Part shown: one piece after another, positions 12,558-24,694 of the stretch
Position numbering within the stretch: position 1 is the first letter of the stretch
How the letters are laid out: every line of letters begins with the position of its first letter
NCBI RefSeq assembly: GCF_949628265.1
Contig: NC_088788.1
Location: 28,754,335-28,818,334, forward strand
DNA from: Cloeon dipterum
Taxonomy: Eukaryota; Arthropoda; Insecta; Ephemeroptera; Baetidae
Direction: 5' to 3'
DNA: 64,000 nt
Made by a program: the position numbers and the translations under genes
The notes under the pieces: generated by a model
Database searches by the model: none
The model's input: only the letters and a program-made list of their open reading frames with translations
What the model was told of the DNA's origin: nothing

Positions 12558-15500
12558 CCTTTAATCCAGCTCTAGCATTCTTAAGAAGAGTGAAGGTATT
12601 TATTGTAGATGTTTTATGTTTGGAATTTGGAATTGACCTGCTGCGTTTCACCAAAAAAAAAAAAAAACATTTTTATTTTATTCTATACCGCGTATTTTTG
12701 TAGTTGATTCAAAATTCCCACTAGCTAAAATCATTCATTTAAAACAGATATCCAATACTTGCTGCATAATATAAGTTATTTTTTTACCTTTGCTCAGCAC
12801 TTTGCGTGGGCCTTATCACATTAGGCTCAAGTGACCGCAGACGAGCTTGGGCCCAATGTGGCTATTGGCTATCTTTTCGCCTCCCCGCACCGAGGTCTTT
12901 GATTGGAACGCCAGAAATTTGTCCCTAAAGCCGCTGGAAAGGTGCGAACACCAGCAATTGGCGCCTCCCAGCCCGTTGAGCTATTTGGGCATTTCAAGTC
13001 ACTCAACTAACCACCTTTTGCCATCTCTGACATAAGGCTGCCAGTATCAGATCCCCAAACTGCTCAAATATCTCCCACTGCTTTGACACTCCTGAGAATG
13101 CCTTAACAATACAAGCCAACGGGCTGGTTCATTTGAGGAAATAGCAAAATAAATACTTTTATGCTTCCGCTATAAAGATTAACATTGCTCACTTCACAAT
13201 CTGAAATAATAAATTTCTAACTTGATCAAAAACGGATTTAATAGGTTTTTTAAGTAGCTATCAGTAGCTATTACATATTACATGGTTTGAAATATTTCAT
13301 TCAAAGCGCAGTTTGGATAATACAGCAAAATGCAGAACTGGCTGTTTTGCGAATCAAGCCAAGTGTAAATTGTACTGTCAATTGGTGGTCCCCCTTTAAC
13401 AATGGACCAATTCAGACCGATTGATGCTCGTTTGCAATTTGCCCAGTGGGAGTGATTAGCTCTGATAGCGGATTTCCTACTAACAAAACACTCGTGGGCA
13501 GTTCTGCTCCTACACCAACAACGTGCAATGTAAGCTGACGTTGAGCAACCATAACGCGCAAATTCCCAGGCTGCTATAATCAGTAGTATATCAAATTACT
13601 CGCTCATCATCCAACGCACTTGCATTAAAACAACTCATTTTAAAGTGGGACAGGACGCCTCCTTCGCAATTATGACCAAACAAAAGTGGAACAGGAAAAT
13701 TGAGCCATTGTTATGATGCATCATACTACACTACTTGTTAATTGCTCTTGCTGGTCAGGAAACCAGTCATTTGACCAATTTATGGTTAGTGGAATTTTAA
13801 ATTTGTTAGTCTCATCAACATTTAGATGGAAAATACTCCGTTTTTAAGTAGGGTAAAGCGCAATAAAATGGATCACAATCACAATATTTTATGATCACGT
13901 TAGAAAATTTGTATGTTAAGCCTTAAGTTTGTTATTATTATAACATCCTTAGCTCAAATGTTAAATTTATAATGAGCTCTCCTTTTTTGGTCAAACCACG
14001 GTTAAGCCTTATCGCACTACTCAAAAATTATATTTTAAAAAATGTCCTAATATTTATTTAAATTACAATGCTTCCTCGCATATATTATTATAAATCCCTC
14101 TCCCTAGTAACAAGCGGTACTGCTGAAATATTTTTAGATATTCTCCTTGTGCTGAGTTTAGCATTAGGAGCTTCAGAACTTAGGCTCTCTTTGACTAAAT
14201 TCACAACGCTCCATCACATAGTACCAGGGAAAATGATCAAAATCATTTTAAGTTATGTGCCTCTAACTTGCTTGATGGCTCAACATGCAAGCTATAAACT
14301 CTCGTTATTGCAACCTAAAAAGCAAAGTAATTATTCAAACTTGTAATATGTATTAGGGGTGATCCTGATAGATTATAATTTATGAAGCTTAATGCCCAAG
14401 GGGCCTGGTTTTGCTAATAATTGGTAGAAGCTTATTTATAGGCTGCTAAATTGGCCGACCAATTAATGGACAAGAATTTTTGGCAGACTACCTGGAAGTG
14501 ATTCTCATAATGATCTCTCTGATCTTCCAGTTCACCTTCAAAAGAGATTTTACCGCTTAGATGACGCCTTTCAGTGCTTAAATCCAATTTTGTTTGCATT
14601 TTATGCTCAGGCGTGCAAGGTTGGAAAGTGAATGTTGAAACTTAGGTCAAATTAAAGCATTTTAAACTGGCTGGGCTAAATTGATTGCACTTTAATGAAG
14701 AAAAGCCTCGCTCTTTTTAACCATGCTAATTTTGAAATGAAACTTGCATTATTTAAAATTGATTATATCAAAACTCTATTGATAGGGAGCTTGTGGAATT
14801 CTTTCTGGGTCATATGGTCAAATATATTATAAGACATATTTTTAGGTCTATGTGTAATTAAATTCATTTAGCCCGACATTTGCAAAGTGAAGCAAATGAA
14901 ATTTTTTGCAATGCGAATGACACTCCAGAAAATTACCGATTTAGAGACTTGTGTCAGAAATTCCAACTGCCGAAACCAGACAAACATTGTTTGAGCTAGG
15001 TCAGTGGTGTGCGTTTACGGCCGTTTTATGGCATTTGTGGCGTATTTTATTGCACCAACAACAAACGTTTTATTGCTTTCGGTCACTCAATTGGAGTTTT
15101 GCACTGGGCGGCACGAGCGGGGACAAAGTTTGTCTGGTCAGGCGTTTGTAGCACAGTGCCCACAGTGGCAACAGCGTGAAGAAGAGCGTATATTATTCAA
15201 ATTAGAAAGACGCGTGCCTATTGCACTTTTACGATCGCATTTTATCGCTTTTTTATGGGCGCGTAAGCTGACAAACACGCGTTAATGAATCACACACCCG
15301 AAATCCAAATTATCATTATTTTCACCAACAAACACGACGGACCCACAATCTAGTCAGCGGCGCAATCAAAGGATGCCTAATCTCAAATTTTTGCATTCTT
15401 AACTGCGGAGAAATTAATGCACTCTACCTCATTTTAAATATTATGTCGCACGCTAGATTGGGCTTGGCTATCAATGAAATTAGTGCAAACTCTTGCAGTT

Positions 15501-18500
15501 AAAGTAATTCTAAAGTTGCGGTCGTGGGAATTTGAAATTTTGTCTAGATTCATATAGTATTTTTGGTGGTACAATTCTAGTAGAAGAAAGCATTCATGCT
15601 ATTTTGAAAAAATTCTTTACTTCCCTTTTCTAGAAAGGGATGTAAGTCACGCATAATTCACAGTCCATCAGATTGGAATTCACGTTGACATGTCAGAGTG
15701 CATTGCAAATTCGAAATAGGAACGTTTGCATTCAATGTGACAAAAGTACTTTAAAATAAAGTAAATTCTAGCCCTCGTTTGGCTGAAAAATACAGCATTA
15801 TTTGCTCCAAGAGAGTTGCTCTAATCGCGGACAAGTTTGCTCACGTTACTAATTTGGTGCTGGTTAATGAGCAAAATGTTCAAACGCAAATACTATTTTA
15901 CCATTCAGAAAGTTCAGAGGCATCTAAAACGTTCAGCTATGATCGCTTCTTAATGCGTTCCCAGTGAACTCCAGTTGTGGCAAAAACGCGTGATGTTTTC
16001 GTTACATAATTGTCCACAGATTATTTCAAAATTTAAGTGAAATCAAGACAAGTGTCACAAACACTCAGTCAGGACAAAAATAAACATTATCACATATTGA
16101 CGCAGACCCAAACCACGTGCACGTGATAATAAAATTTACTTGGTCGTTGTTACAAGAGATGATTTCATTTGCATAATTTTCGTTTCAAACGCGCCTTTAT
16201 TGCACCCAACATCGTCATAGCCACAACAAAAGTTGACTCTTTGCGTCTCTTCATGAAGGCTAGTAGTGCTGGCTGGATTTCGAAGCTATTTTGCATGCCT
16301 TACTCCGTCCAGCGGTGAAGTTTCGCCCGTTTCACAATTTGCTTTCTTAGATTCCCTAGGTAATTTATGTATTATTGGACGCGTCTGATGGTCAAAGAGC
16401 CGTGCGACAGCCACTTTCGTATGCTATTGGGCAGCAAGTAGGCAGGTTTCGCATATTCGCTCCGAACCAGCACTTAACGCAGAGGATTAAATAAAAAATT
16501 AAATCACCTTCCCACAGTTCCTAGCGTTGATATATGTTAATGCGGTTGTCCTTCGAAATTTGGACACAAATTTAGGCGTAGTTATGTTCACAGGATTTAT
16601 TGGACCAGCATCTTTGTTGCATATCTAGCTGAAAATCCATGTAATTTTTTACTAAAGCGAAACAAAGGAGAAAGAGGAAATGATTTAGTTGTTGCACAAT
16701 AGATTATTCTACTGAATAAACAGGGGCTTCTGCTAAATAAAGAAAAATTCAACTCCAGTTTATTTAAGTCATTTTTCCTACAACCGTTTGATATAAGGCC
16801 AGTTTTTGCTCATTCTGGGTATAGACACTGCAATTTACTCACATGAGATAATGAGTCTGGTTTGATAGTAAGGTCAGATAAGAGGTCCGCCCAACAGAAT
16901 TTAATACAAACTTGATCGCGTTGTGAGACTTCAGCCCAGCCTAATTGCAATGCCAAATTTTCGATTTCAAGTTGCTGACGTTGCGACACATAATTTGTTG
17001 CAAACGAAGACAACAACGCGGACGCGACAGCTTTCAAAGGTCATTATCGTGTCCCAAGTGTAGCAGGCTTATAATATATTCCATCCAAACCAGCTTAATG
17101 GACACAGCAACTGTGTGTTTTGACCCAAAGAAATTCGCAGTTGCCTAGTCAGCGACAAGTCCGTCCAAGCCGCCCGCGGTGGCCCGCGGGTGTCGGGTCA
17201 AATCGATTGAGAGCGCCCTAACGCAATAATTGGCGTTGGTGTCAAACTAAAGCGACCGCCTTTGCATAAATATTATTATGATAAAAAACCACATCATAAA
17301 TTTTGGGTGAGCAACGCATCGGCTTGACCTCCAAGGCCACATGTGATCCCGATGATGATGACGCCAAATCGGCCTGGCCTTGGCTCCTCTGTTTGTTCCT
17401 AACGAGTTTTTAATATTAACTGACAACCAGCAGACCCTCTCGCAAAAGAGATATACATGTCATGAGTTGTGTGTGAGTGCTGTGGTACACACCCACCGAA
17501 TGTTAATTACGCTTTTGATACTGCTCATTAAAGCCTCTAAACTTTGTCTCTCGCTCGGTACCCCTTTGGGATTTTGTCGGCTCTCTTCTCTCACGGCCTG
17601 CATCGTAATTGCCCCTTGTGTGGCATGCATTTTCATTGCGAGGCGCCCTCCAAGTGTTCACTTCCAGTTGCTAGGCTGCTCATAAGCAAGGTTTCTTGTG
17701 CGCGGTGAATTTGTAATTTTTTCTCGTGCTTTAGCGAGGGTTGAAAATTTTCGAAAGTAACACTTTATATAAACTGAACTGTTGATGCATAAATGAACAT
17801 TTTTCTGACGCCTCCTGTTTGATACAGAAGTGTAAACATTTACATCTCTGGAAGGAAGGTGTTGTTGTAACAATAAGGAATTATCATAAAGTTTACAACA
17901 AATAGTTCTAATTTAGCACCCGTAATGAAATGCTGAAAAGGAAAAAGACGTTATTTTCCTATATTAGTGGTAACTAGTGTATGGACAAGCTCAATTTACA
18001 CTCAACTAGAATGTGGAGGCCACTCTCTCTAACAAAATATCAGAACGTAAAACAAATTAGAAGCCCTTGTTCGATATCGCTTGCTGATAAAACAGAGGAG
18101 CGCCAGATAACAGTGAAGAGGCGTGCTAAAGTTCCTATTTGTTTCTAAGGAAATAAAAATTAAATCCATCTGGCGCATTTTGGAACACTTCAATAAATAT
18201 TAATTAAGGAACGTGCCAAGCAGACAGTGAAACTAGTTGTCGCTGTCATGAGCACTACTCTTTACAGCTCTAAAATAAATTTGAAACCACTTTGTCACTG
18301 TCATATTTTTTATCGGAGTATTATTTCGATTTTTTGCAAGGAAGACTTGCTGGCATTATCGACTTAAAAACGTGCTACATTGAAACATTAATCGTCTTCC
18401 TAAACTCGTTATGTGATTCTCTCTTTATTTCATGCAAATTTAATTAACTTAAATGAAGCAAGCCAACCACCGGCTGATATAAAGTTAAATTATTTCATAG

Positions 18501-18740
18501 ACTTTTAATGTATTCATGAAATGTAGATAGAAAACTAAAAATCATTATAATTTCTCACTATATATTCTCACAAAATTTCATGATACCACTCGATAGTAGA
18601 ATTGTCGGTTCCTTGAAAGCCAAGGATTTCCTGGAGGTGTTTTCAAATTCAAGCGGCTGGGGGTGGCGCGTGTGTATTATATTTATAGGCGGTGTGATTC
18701 TTTTCGCTGGGAGAGTAGAATGTGAGGTTATTGTGTTCTA
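12558..18740. other. Noncoding stretch, no exon recognised
   Basis: Apart from the probable SASS6 3' UTR (to about 13150, including a 15-17 bp A-tract near 12655), no frame here has codon structure or family resemblance. The open frames are short and overlap on both strands, as in noncoding DNA of moderate GC. A 12-bp palindrome of two abutting E-boxes lies at 16114-16125, a GC-rich palindromic patch near 17172-17196, and a small hairpin around 15620-15650. Confidence 0.55.
16114..16125. promoter_or_regulatory. Two abutting CACGTG E-boxes
   Basis: CACGTGCACGTG is a perfect 12-bp palindrome made of two canonical E-boxes. CACGTG binds bHLH factors of the Max/Myc, USF/MITF and Clock/Cycle type. 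Whether this copy is used is unknown. Confidence 0.4.
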
Positions 18741-18840
18741 GCAGATTCGGCTGCAAAACATAGTGGGAGTCGAGCCAGGGACTATGAATGCCAAATCAGT
18801 GACCCTGCAATGTCACAAACGCCACCACTCCACCAGATAC
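18740..18840 (-). mobile_element. tRNA-derived SINE-like fragment
   Basis: On the minus strand an A-box match (TGGTGGAGTGG, 18835-18825) is followed about 48 nt later by a B-box match (GGCTCGACTCC, 18776-18766). That is the layout of a type 2 RNA polymerase III promoter. The arms next to the B-box do not pair as a tRNA T-stem, so this is not a working tRNA gene. A SINE head or decayed tRNA copy is the likeliest reading. Its edges and any target duplication are not visible. Confidence 0.35.
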
Positions 18841-20180
18841 CGACCGCTTGATGTTTGGTGGAAATACATATTCTTCTAACACCAGTCGCTCATCAGTACG
18901 ATATTTATTGTCAAATTTGACATTGGCGCCGAGCCAGAGATTCAGCTGCACGTACCTAGATTGCAAATGCACCCTCTCCATGCAGCATCTCAAGTAGACT
19001 GCCGTGGAAATTTTAAAAATAGGATTTATTGATTTTCTTAATTATGTTTGCATAACGTAACTAATGAGGAAATGATGCTTGCCCATATGAGTACAATGTT
19101 GCCATTAAAAATTAAAACATGAACTGATGAGGTACTTTAACAAAATGTTCTACATTAACAAATTTCTTTTGTTTTTTAATTTGCTTTTTTCTAGAAGATG
19201 AAATCAGAGAGATGCTATGCAAAAGTAATTTAAATTCGCTGGTGTTCTAATTCCTCAGACACAAAACAAAATCCACTTTAATCAGCGAGTGAAGTCATTG
19301 ACTTGCCCTGTTGCTCAAGCTGAAGTCTGGGTGTTCACCAAAAGAATGTTAAATCACGTGGACCATGTGCGACCGAAAGACTAACAAACCGATCCTTAAG
19401 TAAGGTAAACAGCTGAGATTTTTTGAGCGGCTTTGGTCAAGTGCCAAATTTCACCCGCTTGGGTATTTTTGCAGTTTTGAAACCTGACTTCTCCTACGAA
19501 AGAGAAAATTAATATGAATCAAAGGTTGTTTATTCCTGGTTTGTCCTTGGCCTACTAGAAAAATTGCATTCGTGCTTGGGGAAGAGATTAATATTCTGTA
19601 GCGGAAAGTCGTTTAGTTCTGGTTGAAGCAAAAGAGCTTGTTTTGTTGGCGAGTCAGTGGGTGAGAAAGTAAAATATCTGTTTTGCAGTGTTTGTGTTGC
19701 TTCTGATAGCAAAAAATCAGGACATTCAGCAGCTATTTTAACTGACGATGTGTAATATAGCAGTGTCGAGTGTTTCTGTGTCGTTTCAAAGCGTGGTTAG
19801 TGGTTTGACGGTTTTTAATGCGGCTCTAACTCATGATTAGATATGATTAATTCCCCGGTTTCCCACGAGCTGAGCTTCTTGTAATCGTCAGGGGCAAACT
19901 GCAATGATAATTACTAACGCAGTAAACTTCGTTAGATTGAGTCTAATTGAAATATATCTAAAAAATTATCGCCGCGAGCCAATTGCAGAATTATCTCTCT
20001 TCCGCTCATTTCACTTGCTCCAAAAAAACACTTCAGATATTTTTAGTCTCAGTTTAGAGCGGAGGAAGGGTGTGACACAAGTGGAGATTCCTCTCTTCGA
20101 CTTGTAACCACGGCCACGGCGCAGGAGGCCATACCGAGTCCGATCGAATGCATTCGGTGGTGCACAGCGGCGGCCACAGA
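18841..20180. other. Noncoding stretch
   Basis: No supported gene or repeat. The minus-strand frame at 18796-18993 has a brief chance likeness to prefoldin subunit 3 (LWLGANV) that does not extend, so it is not called. Confidence 0.5.
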
Positions 20181-20181
20181 G

Positions 20182-20221
20182 TATAAACACGTGCAATTGC
20201 AGCGAAATCACTTTCAGTCAC
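20182..20221 (+). promoter_or_regulatory. Orphan TATA plus initiator core promoter
   Basis: TATAAA at 20182-20187 is followed by a full arthropod initiator, TCAGTC, at 20214-20219. The predicted +1 A is at 20216, 34 bp from the first T of the TATA box. An E-box, CACGTG, lies at 20189-20194. The surroundings are GC-rich. No coding exon follows for 13 kb, so this may start a noncoding RNA or the leader of glutamine synthetase. Confidence 0.5.
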
Positions 20222-23200
20222 TCGTTGCCATACCAACACGGCGGCGGTGGCCTTGCACGTGGAGAGGCCGGTCTCTGTGCTTTTCCACGCCATCGCAGCT
20301 TGCCTCACAATCTCATGCGTACACCTTGCCCAAGTTCTTTTGTGTTGCTCGCGGCGAATAATGAATTTGCTTCTGCCTGCTCGCCACTCCGATGCGGTGA
20401 CAATCATTTCCTTGTTCGCCTGACTTGCAGATTCCATTGCTCAATGTGCGTACTTTTATTACGCAGGCCGTTTGACTATTCATTCCCTGCGCGCGCCGGT
20501 TAAATTGGTCCGAAGCACTTGAAAGAGAAGATAAATTGGTCCCTGCGACTCGCAACGTTAGTGCCGCAAGGAATAAATTAAAGCAAATTGCTGCAATTGA
20601 AAATGTCTAAAGAAATTTCGCCTTTGGCTTCTAGTTTTCGTTGTCAGTTGCAATTCCGGCACGCGCCTTATTGTTACTGTGCCTAATTTCGAACGAGACA
20701 ATAACAAACTGACGTTTGTGTTCAGGGGAGGATATGCAGAGTGAAAAATTGCTTCGTTAGATGTTTGGATGTCAATTTCGCCATTCTATTCTGAGAAACT
20801 TAAGTTTAAAAAGCAGTACTACTTTTGAATAATTGTTTGAATTGTTTCTTCGATAACAGGTACGTGTATGTAAAACAATTGCGTGCCACAAATACAAAAT
20901 ATGTTTACTTTTGAATTTTATTCGCTTTTAATTTTCCATTTAAAATATTGACGGATAATACAATTGTATTCTTTTTAGATATTATCTTGTCGAACTGAAC
21001 CACATGGTAGTTTGAAAGAATAATCCTAAAATCTTGAATTAAAAAAAATGTGATTGTAACGAAACTTTATTTTAAATATGTATGGTTAGTTAAAACCAGC
21101 TATAATATTGCGTGAATTTCGGATTATTTGGCGAGTTGCAAAAAAATGTTGATTCCACAAAACATAAATATAATTTTTGTCTTTTGTTGCGAGGCATTTT
21201 GGAAATTGCACGGAGTGTTAGGCACACTTTTAGTTCAACCAAAAAAACAGAAGGGTTTGTTAGCGCACGTGTCACGAATACTAGTTTCCTTGCGGAGCTA
21301 TCGCCAATCTATTTTGACGAGCAAGAAGCAAGATAATTTGTTATGCACTTCTTTATCTTCCTAGCCAAGTAGAAGTGCAAGTTGAAAATTAGCGTAACAT
21401 CTTTTATGCTGAAATGTCAGCAACTAAATGATTCAGCTTTGACTGGCAACCAGAAATTTAAACCTTGCCCCGAGCGCGTATCAGCACTTGTCACTTTTTT
21501 CTCTGATTACCTCATTGTGTACAGAACAGAGCGGGAGTTACGATTTTTCGATCAAAGTATATTTACTCACCAGTACTGATTAGAGTGTATATTTTCGAAA
21601 AAACAAGATCACGATGTTTCGGAATGGATCCCTCTCATAAAGATAACAATGAGAAAAGCCCGTTGCGTTCAACTGCTCTGCTAACATCAGCTGTTCTAAT
21701 AATATTTAACAGCCTAGGCAATGCGAATAATTTTGCAACAACATGTTCGCGCGTGCGTTGAAAAATAAGCTTTTTACTTGCGATTATACTTGTCGATTCT
21801 TTCTTCTGATAATTTACACCAATATTAATTAATTTAAAAAGAAAGCCAACCCACCATTTAATTCAAGAACGATGATTCTGAGCATGTTTAATTTTGCTGT
21901 TCAATGTACGATTTATAATGTTTGGAGATTTCTGTGATGAGACAAGATACTTGAGTGACCGTATCCATCGTTTTAAACTAAACCAAGTCCCAATGAAATG
22001 CTGGAAATCCCTCCGCAGCGTTGTCATAAAATCAGCAACATGTGGAAGTTCAAGTTTAAATTAGAATATTTTAATTCAAACACCAAGAAATACAATATTA
22101 CATTATGAGTTACGTCGGAAAACATTTTTTACATTTAACGTGATGGTAAAATTTGATTGTTCAGTTATTTGCCTTCCTGACTGCCCCAGAAACACATTGT
22201 TTTTCTCACAGGACGCTACACTTTTCTAGAATAGGTTATGAGCCCTTTAAATATGCTCAAGGATGGTCGCTAGATTTAAATTCTAGTTTCACAATAGCTG
22301 CATAGCAGCCCAAAGTATCATCATTAATCTTGATATGCGCATCGGCAAAGAAGAAAACAAATTAAATAACCCAGCCTACAGGCCCACATCTTCACGGCCA
22401 AGTTAACGACAATAACAGCAATTTCGGCACAAGTGATTGATGGATCTCTCGATTCTCCTGCTCTCTCGCTCCATTGAAAAAGAAAACGCGCAATAGATGC
22501 AACAGAGAGAGAGGTCGTCAGTCCCAACACAATTTTGAATATCCTAAAACCCTCTCGTTTGGAAATGCTATCAGAAATCCTGCGTGAAACCTTTCGACCT
22601 CGCTTGGTGCCGTTCGCGCTGATTATGCTCATGATGACGTCCGTTGAGGGGCTCGATTCTGCACAGTTCTAATGCGCCTCCAGCGGCCGACAAGGCGCGC
22701 ACCGCCGTCATTAAAATAACTGTTCGATTCTAACATAGGCTAGGCTCAATTCTTAGCAGATGAACTAAACTCGAGTTAAAAATGTTTTTACGAAAACAAC
22801 AACATTAATTAGCTTCTCTTTCACCATGTGAATTTCAACGCAGACCTTTGCAGAACAGAGATTGAATCGACACAATAACATTTTCGTAATTATTAACACA
22901 TTATGAAAGCTTTATTTAAAAGACTATCAGCTGCTTCCCATTCCAAACAACACTCCTTCTTGTTGTTTGCCTGATCAATGAAATTGCAAAACAAATTAGC
23001 GCGTGTCGCAAAAGTTGCCTTTTCTAGAAAACAAAAAGCTAAGTAAGTCTTTGTGATTTTGTATTGAGTAAATCATCGCGAGTAATTGCGTGGGACGGTT
23101 TACCGCAAGTGAGAGTAATTAGAGTGGATACTGGTTGACATTTGACCCCTCATCACGCAAAAGACGTCTTTAAGTTCATCGAGTTTAGTCCCAATCTTTT

Positions 23201-23433
23201 AATTGATGGATCTGGCTCATCAATTCTTGCTGGATTGAGGCACATGAACTGACCGACTTATCTCCTTCATAATTAATTGCTTGCTTCCTAATATGCTGCA
23301 ATTGCGCATCGAGCATGCTCATAGCAAACCGCGAGATGCTTAATAAATAAATGCGTCAGTCCATTGAAGAAAACATTCTTTATTGATTATTCTAATCCGT
23401 TGGCAGAGATTGCCGGTTGAACTTGAAAAAATG
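20222..23433. other. Noncoding stretch downstream of the orphan promoter
   Basis: The first 300 bp are GC-rich and could be a transcribed leader, but I see no decisive splice donor. The rest is AT-rich with short overlapping frames on both strands and no family resemblance. Confidence 0.45.
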
Positions 23434-23581
23434 TATTCGTCCTGGTCCCGGCAAAATTGCGCAACGTTCAACAAATACCCAAATTTTCATTGTCGAATTG
23501 ATTGTTGACCTTTTCTTGCAACAAGGAAATTCGCGTTTGGTTGTTGATAGTTACGCAATTTTGCCGGGACCAGGACGTATT
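23434..23581. mobile_element. 140-bp palindromic MITE with TATT target duplication
   Basis: The element 23438-23577 is flanked by TATT on both sides (23434-23437 and 23578-23581). Its terminal inverted repeats are identical over 24 bp, beginning CGTCCTGGTCCCGG at 23438-23461 and mirrored at 23554-23577. Weaker inverted similarity continues towards the centre, so the whole element is one imperfect palindrome. No transposase is encoded. The perfect termini and intact duplication suggest fairly recent insertion. I cannot assign a superfamily from a 4-bp duplication alone. Confidence 0.85.
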
Positions 23582-24520
23582 ATTGTTAATTTTCCTTCCG
23601 ATTGATCATTTTCTTACAAAATTAACGTATTCGTGATTCGAGCAATTAGCAAATTTTATAAATTATATCTGGCAAGTAATAACTAATTTCTTCAAATACC
23701 TAAAAATAATAATTTCTTTAAAAATCAATATTTATATTTATTTCTCCTTAGCTATAAATTAAAATTAAATTAAATTACCTCTTAATTGGTTTTGAATTTT
23801 ATATTCCTGATCCTCTTGATGTTATTTAAATCAATTTTTAGCGGCAGTTATGTTGGTTTTGTAAAGAGATCTATTATATTTAGCTAGTATTTTAAGAGAA
23901 TAAGAAAGGCATTAATATCAATTTCCCGGAGTACCCTGATCATATATCTATAAGCATATAAGACCCCACCTCTCTCGCCCTTTGTTCAGGAGAAGTGGGA
24001 GGCAAACAGGGGACGGTTAAAGGAGTGGGAGCCTTTTTTGCTAGGGGCTAGAAATTAATATTTTGTGCAGCAGAAAATCATGCAAAATACATTTCCGTCA
24101 TTTGAGCTCACAATTAAATAAAACGAACAATAGAAAATGCGTAGCGTTGAGAAGTGGCGTTGAAATAATATTCCATCAACCTCTTTTTCCTTTACAAACG
24201 TTTCCTTGAACAAAATTGTGCGCAAAACTGCTAAACCAGTTTCCACGAAGTTAGTATGCATCAGAAACCCGAGGATTGTCAACATTCAACCCAGAATTTC
24301 TTCATTAGCCACTTCCGCGTTCGCAGTGAAAACTCTGCTATTCTTTTTAATACAAATCGCGACTTTTTGCGTGGGAAAGTCGAATTTAACCGCTCAATCA
24401 TTAGGGGAGCAATTACAGTGTCTACGGTGACACGATAATCGCTGGTGGCCGTCGGAGGAGCAACGCGGCGTGGTCGTGGTGCATCAACGTGGGGGCTGCG
24501 CAGCCGCCTCCGGAGCAGTG
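23582..24520. other. AT-rich noncoding stretch
   Basis: Very AT-rich from 23600 to 23900, then mixed composition. No gene or repeat recognised. Confidence 0.5.
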
Positions 24521-24554
24521 GGGGCCCTAGATATTTATCCAGTGAGCGCAGCCG

Positions 24555-24688
24555 CGCCGACCACCAGTTCGGCACCAGCTGCTACACACAACTCGCCTTT
24601 GCCAAACGCAACTCGCACTCCCTAGACTGCACAGGCTGCGTGTTCTGTATGAACTGAAGACATCCACCTTTTGCCAAACCTAATTCGA
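24555..24688 (+). other. Candidate noncoding first exon
   Basis: A GC-rich block (24440-24640) contains a TATA-like ATATTTAT near 24530. It is followed about 30 bp later by CCAGTTC, an initiator-like sequence. The block ends in an excellent splice donor, GTAAGT, at 24689-24694. The next plus-strand coding exon with a noncoding acceptor is glutamine synthetase at 33109, so this could be its leader exon. Edges and linkage are inferred. Confidence 0.3.
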
Positions 24689-24694
24689 GTAAGT

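Noticed and set aside
18796..18993. Minus-strand frame with LWLGANV, reminiscent of prefoldin subunit 3
   Set aside because: The likeness covers about seven residues only and does not extend either side. The region also overlaps the SINE-like boxes.
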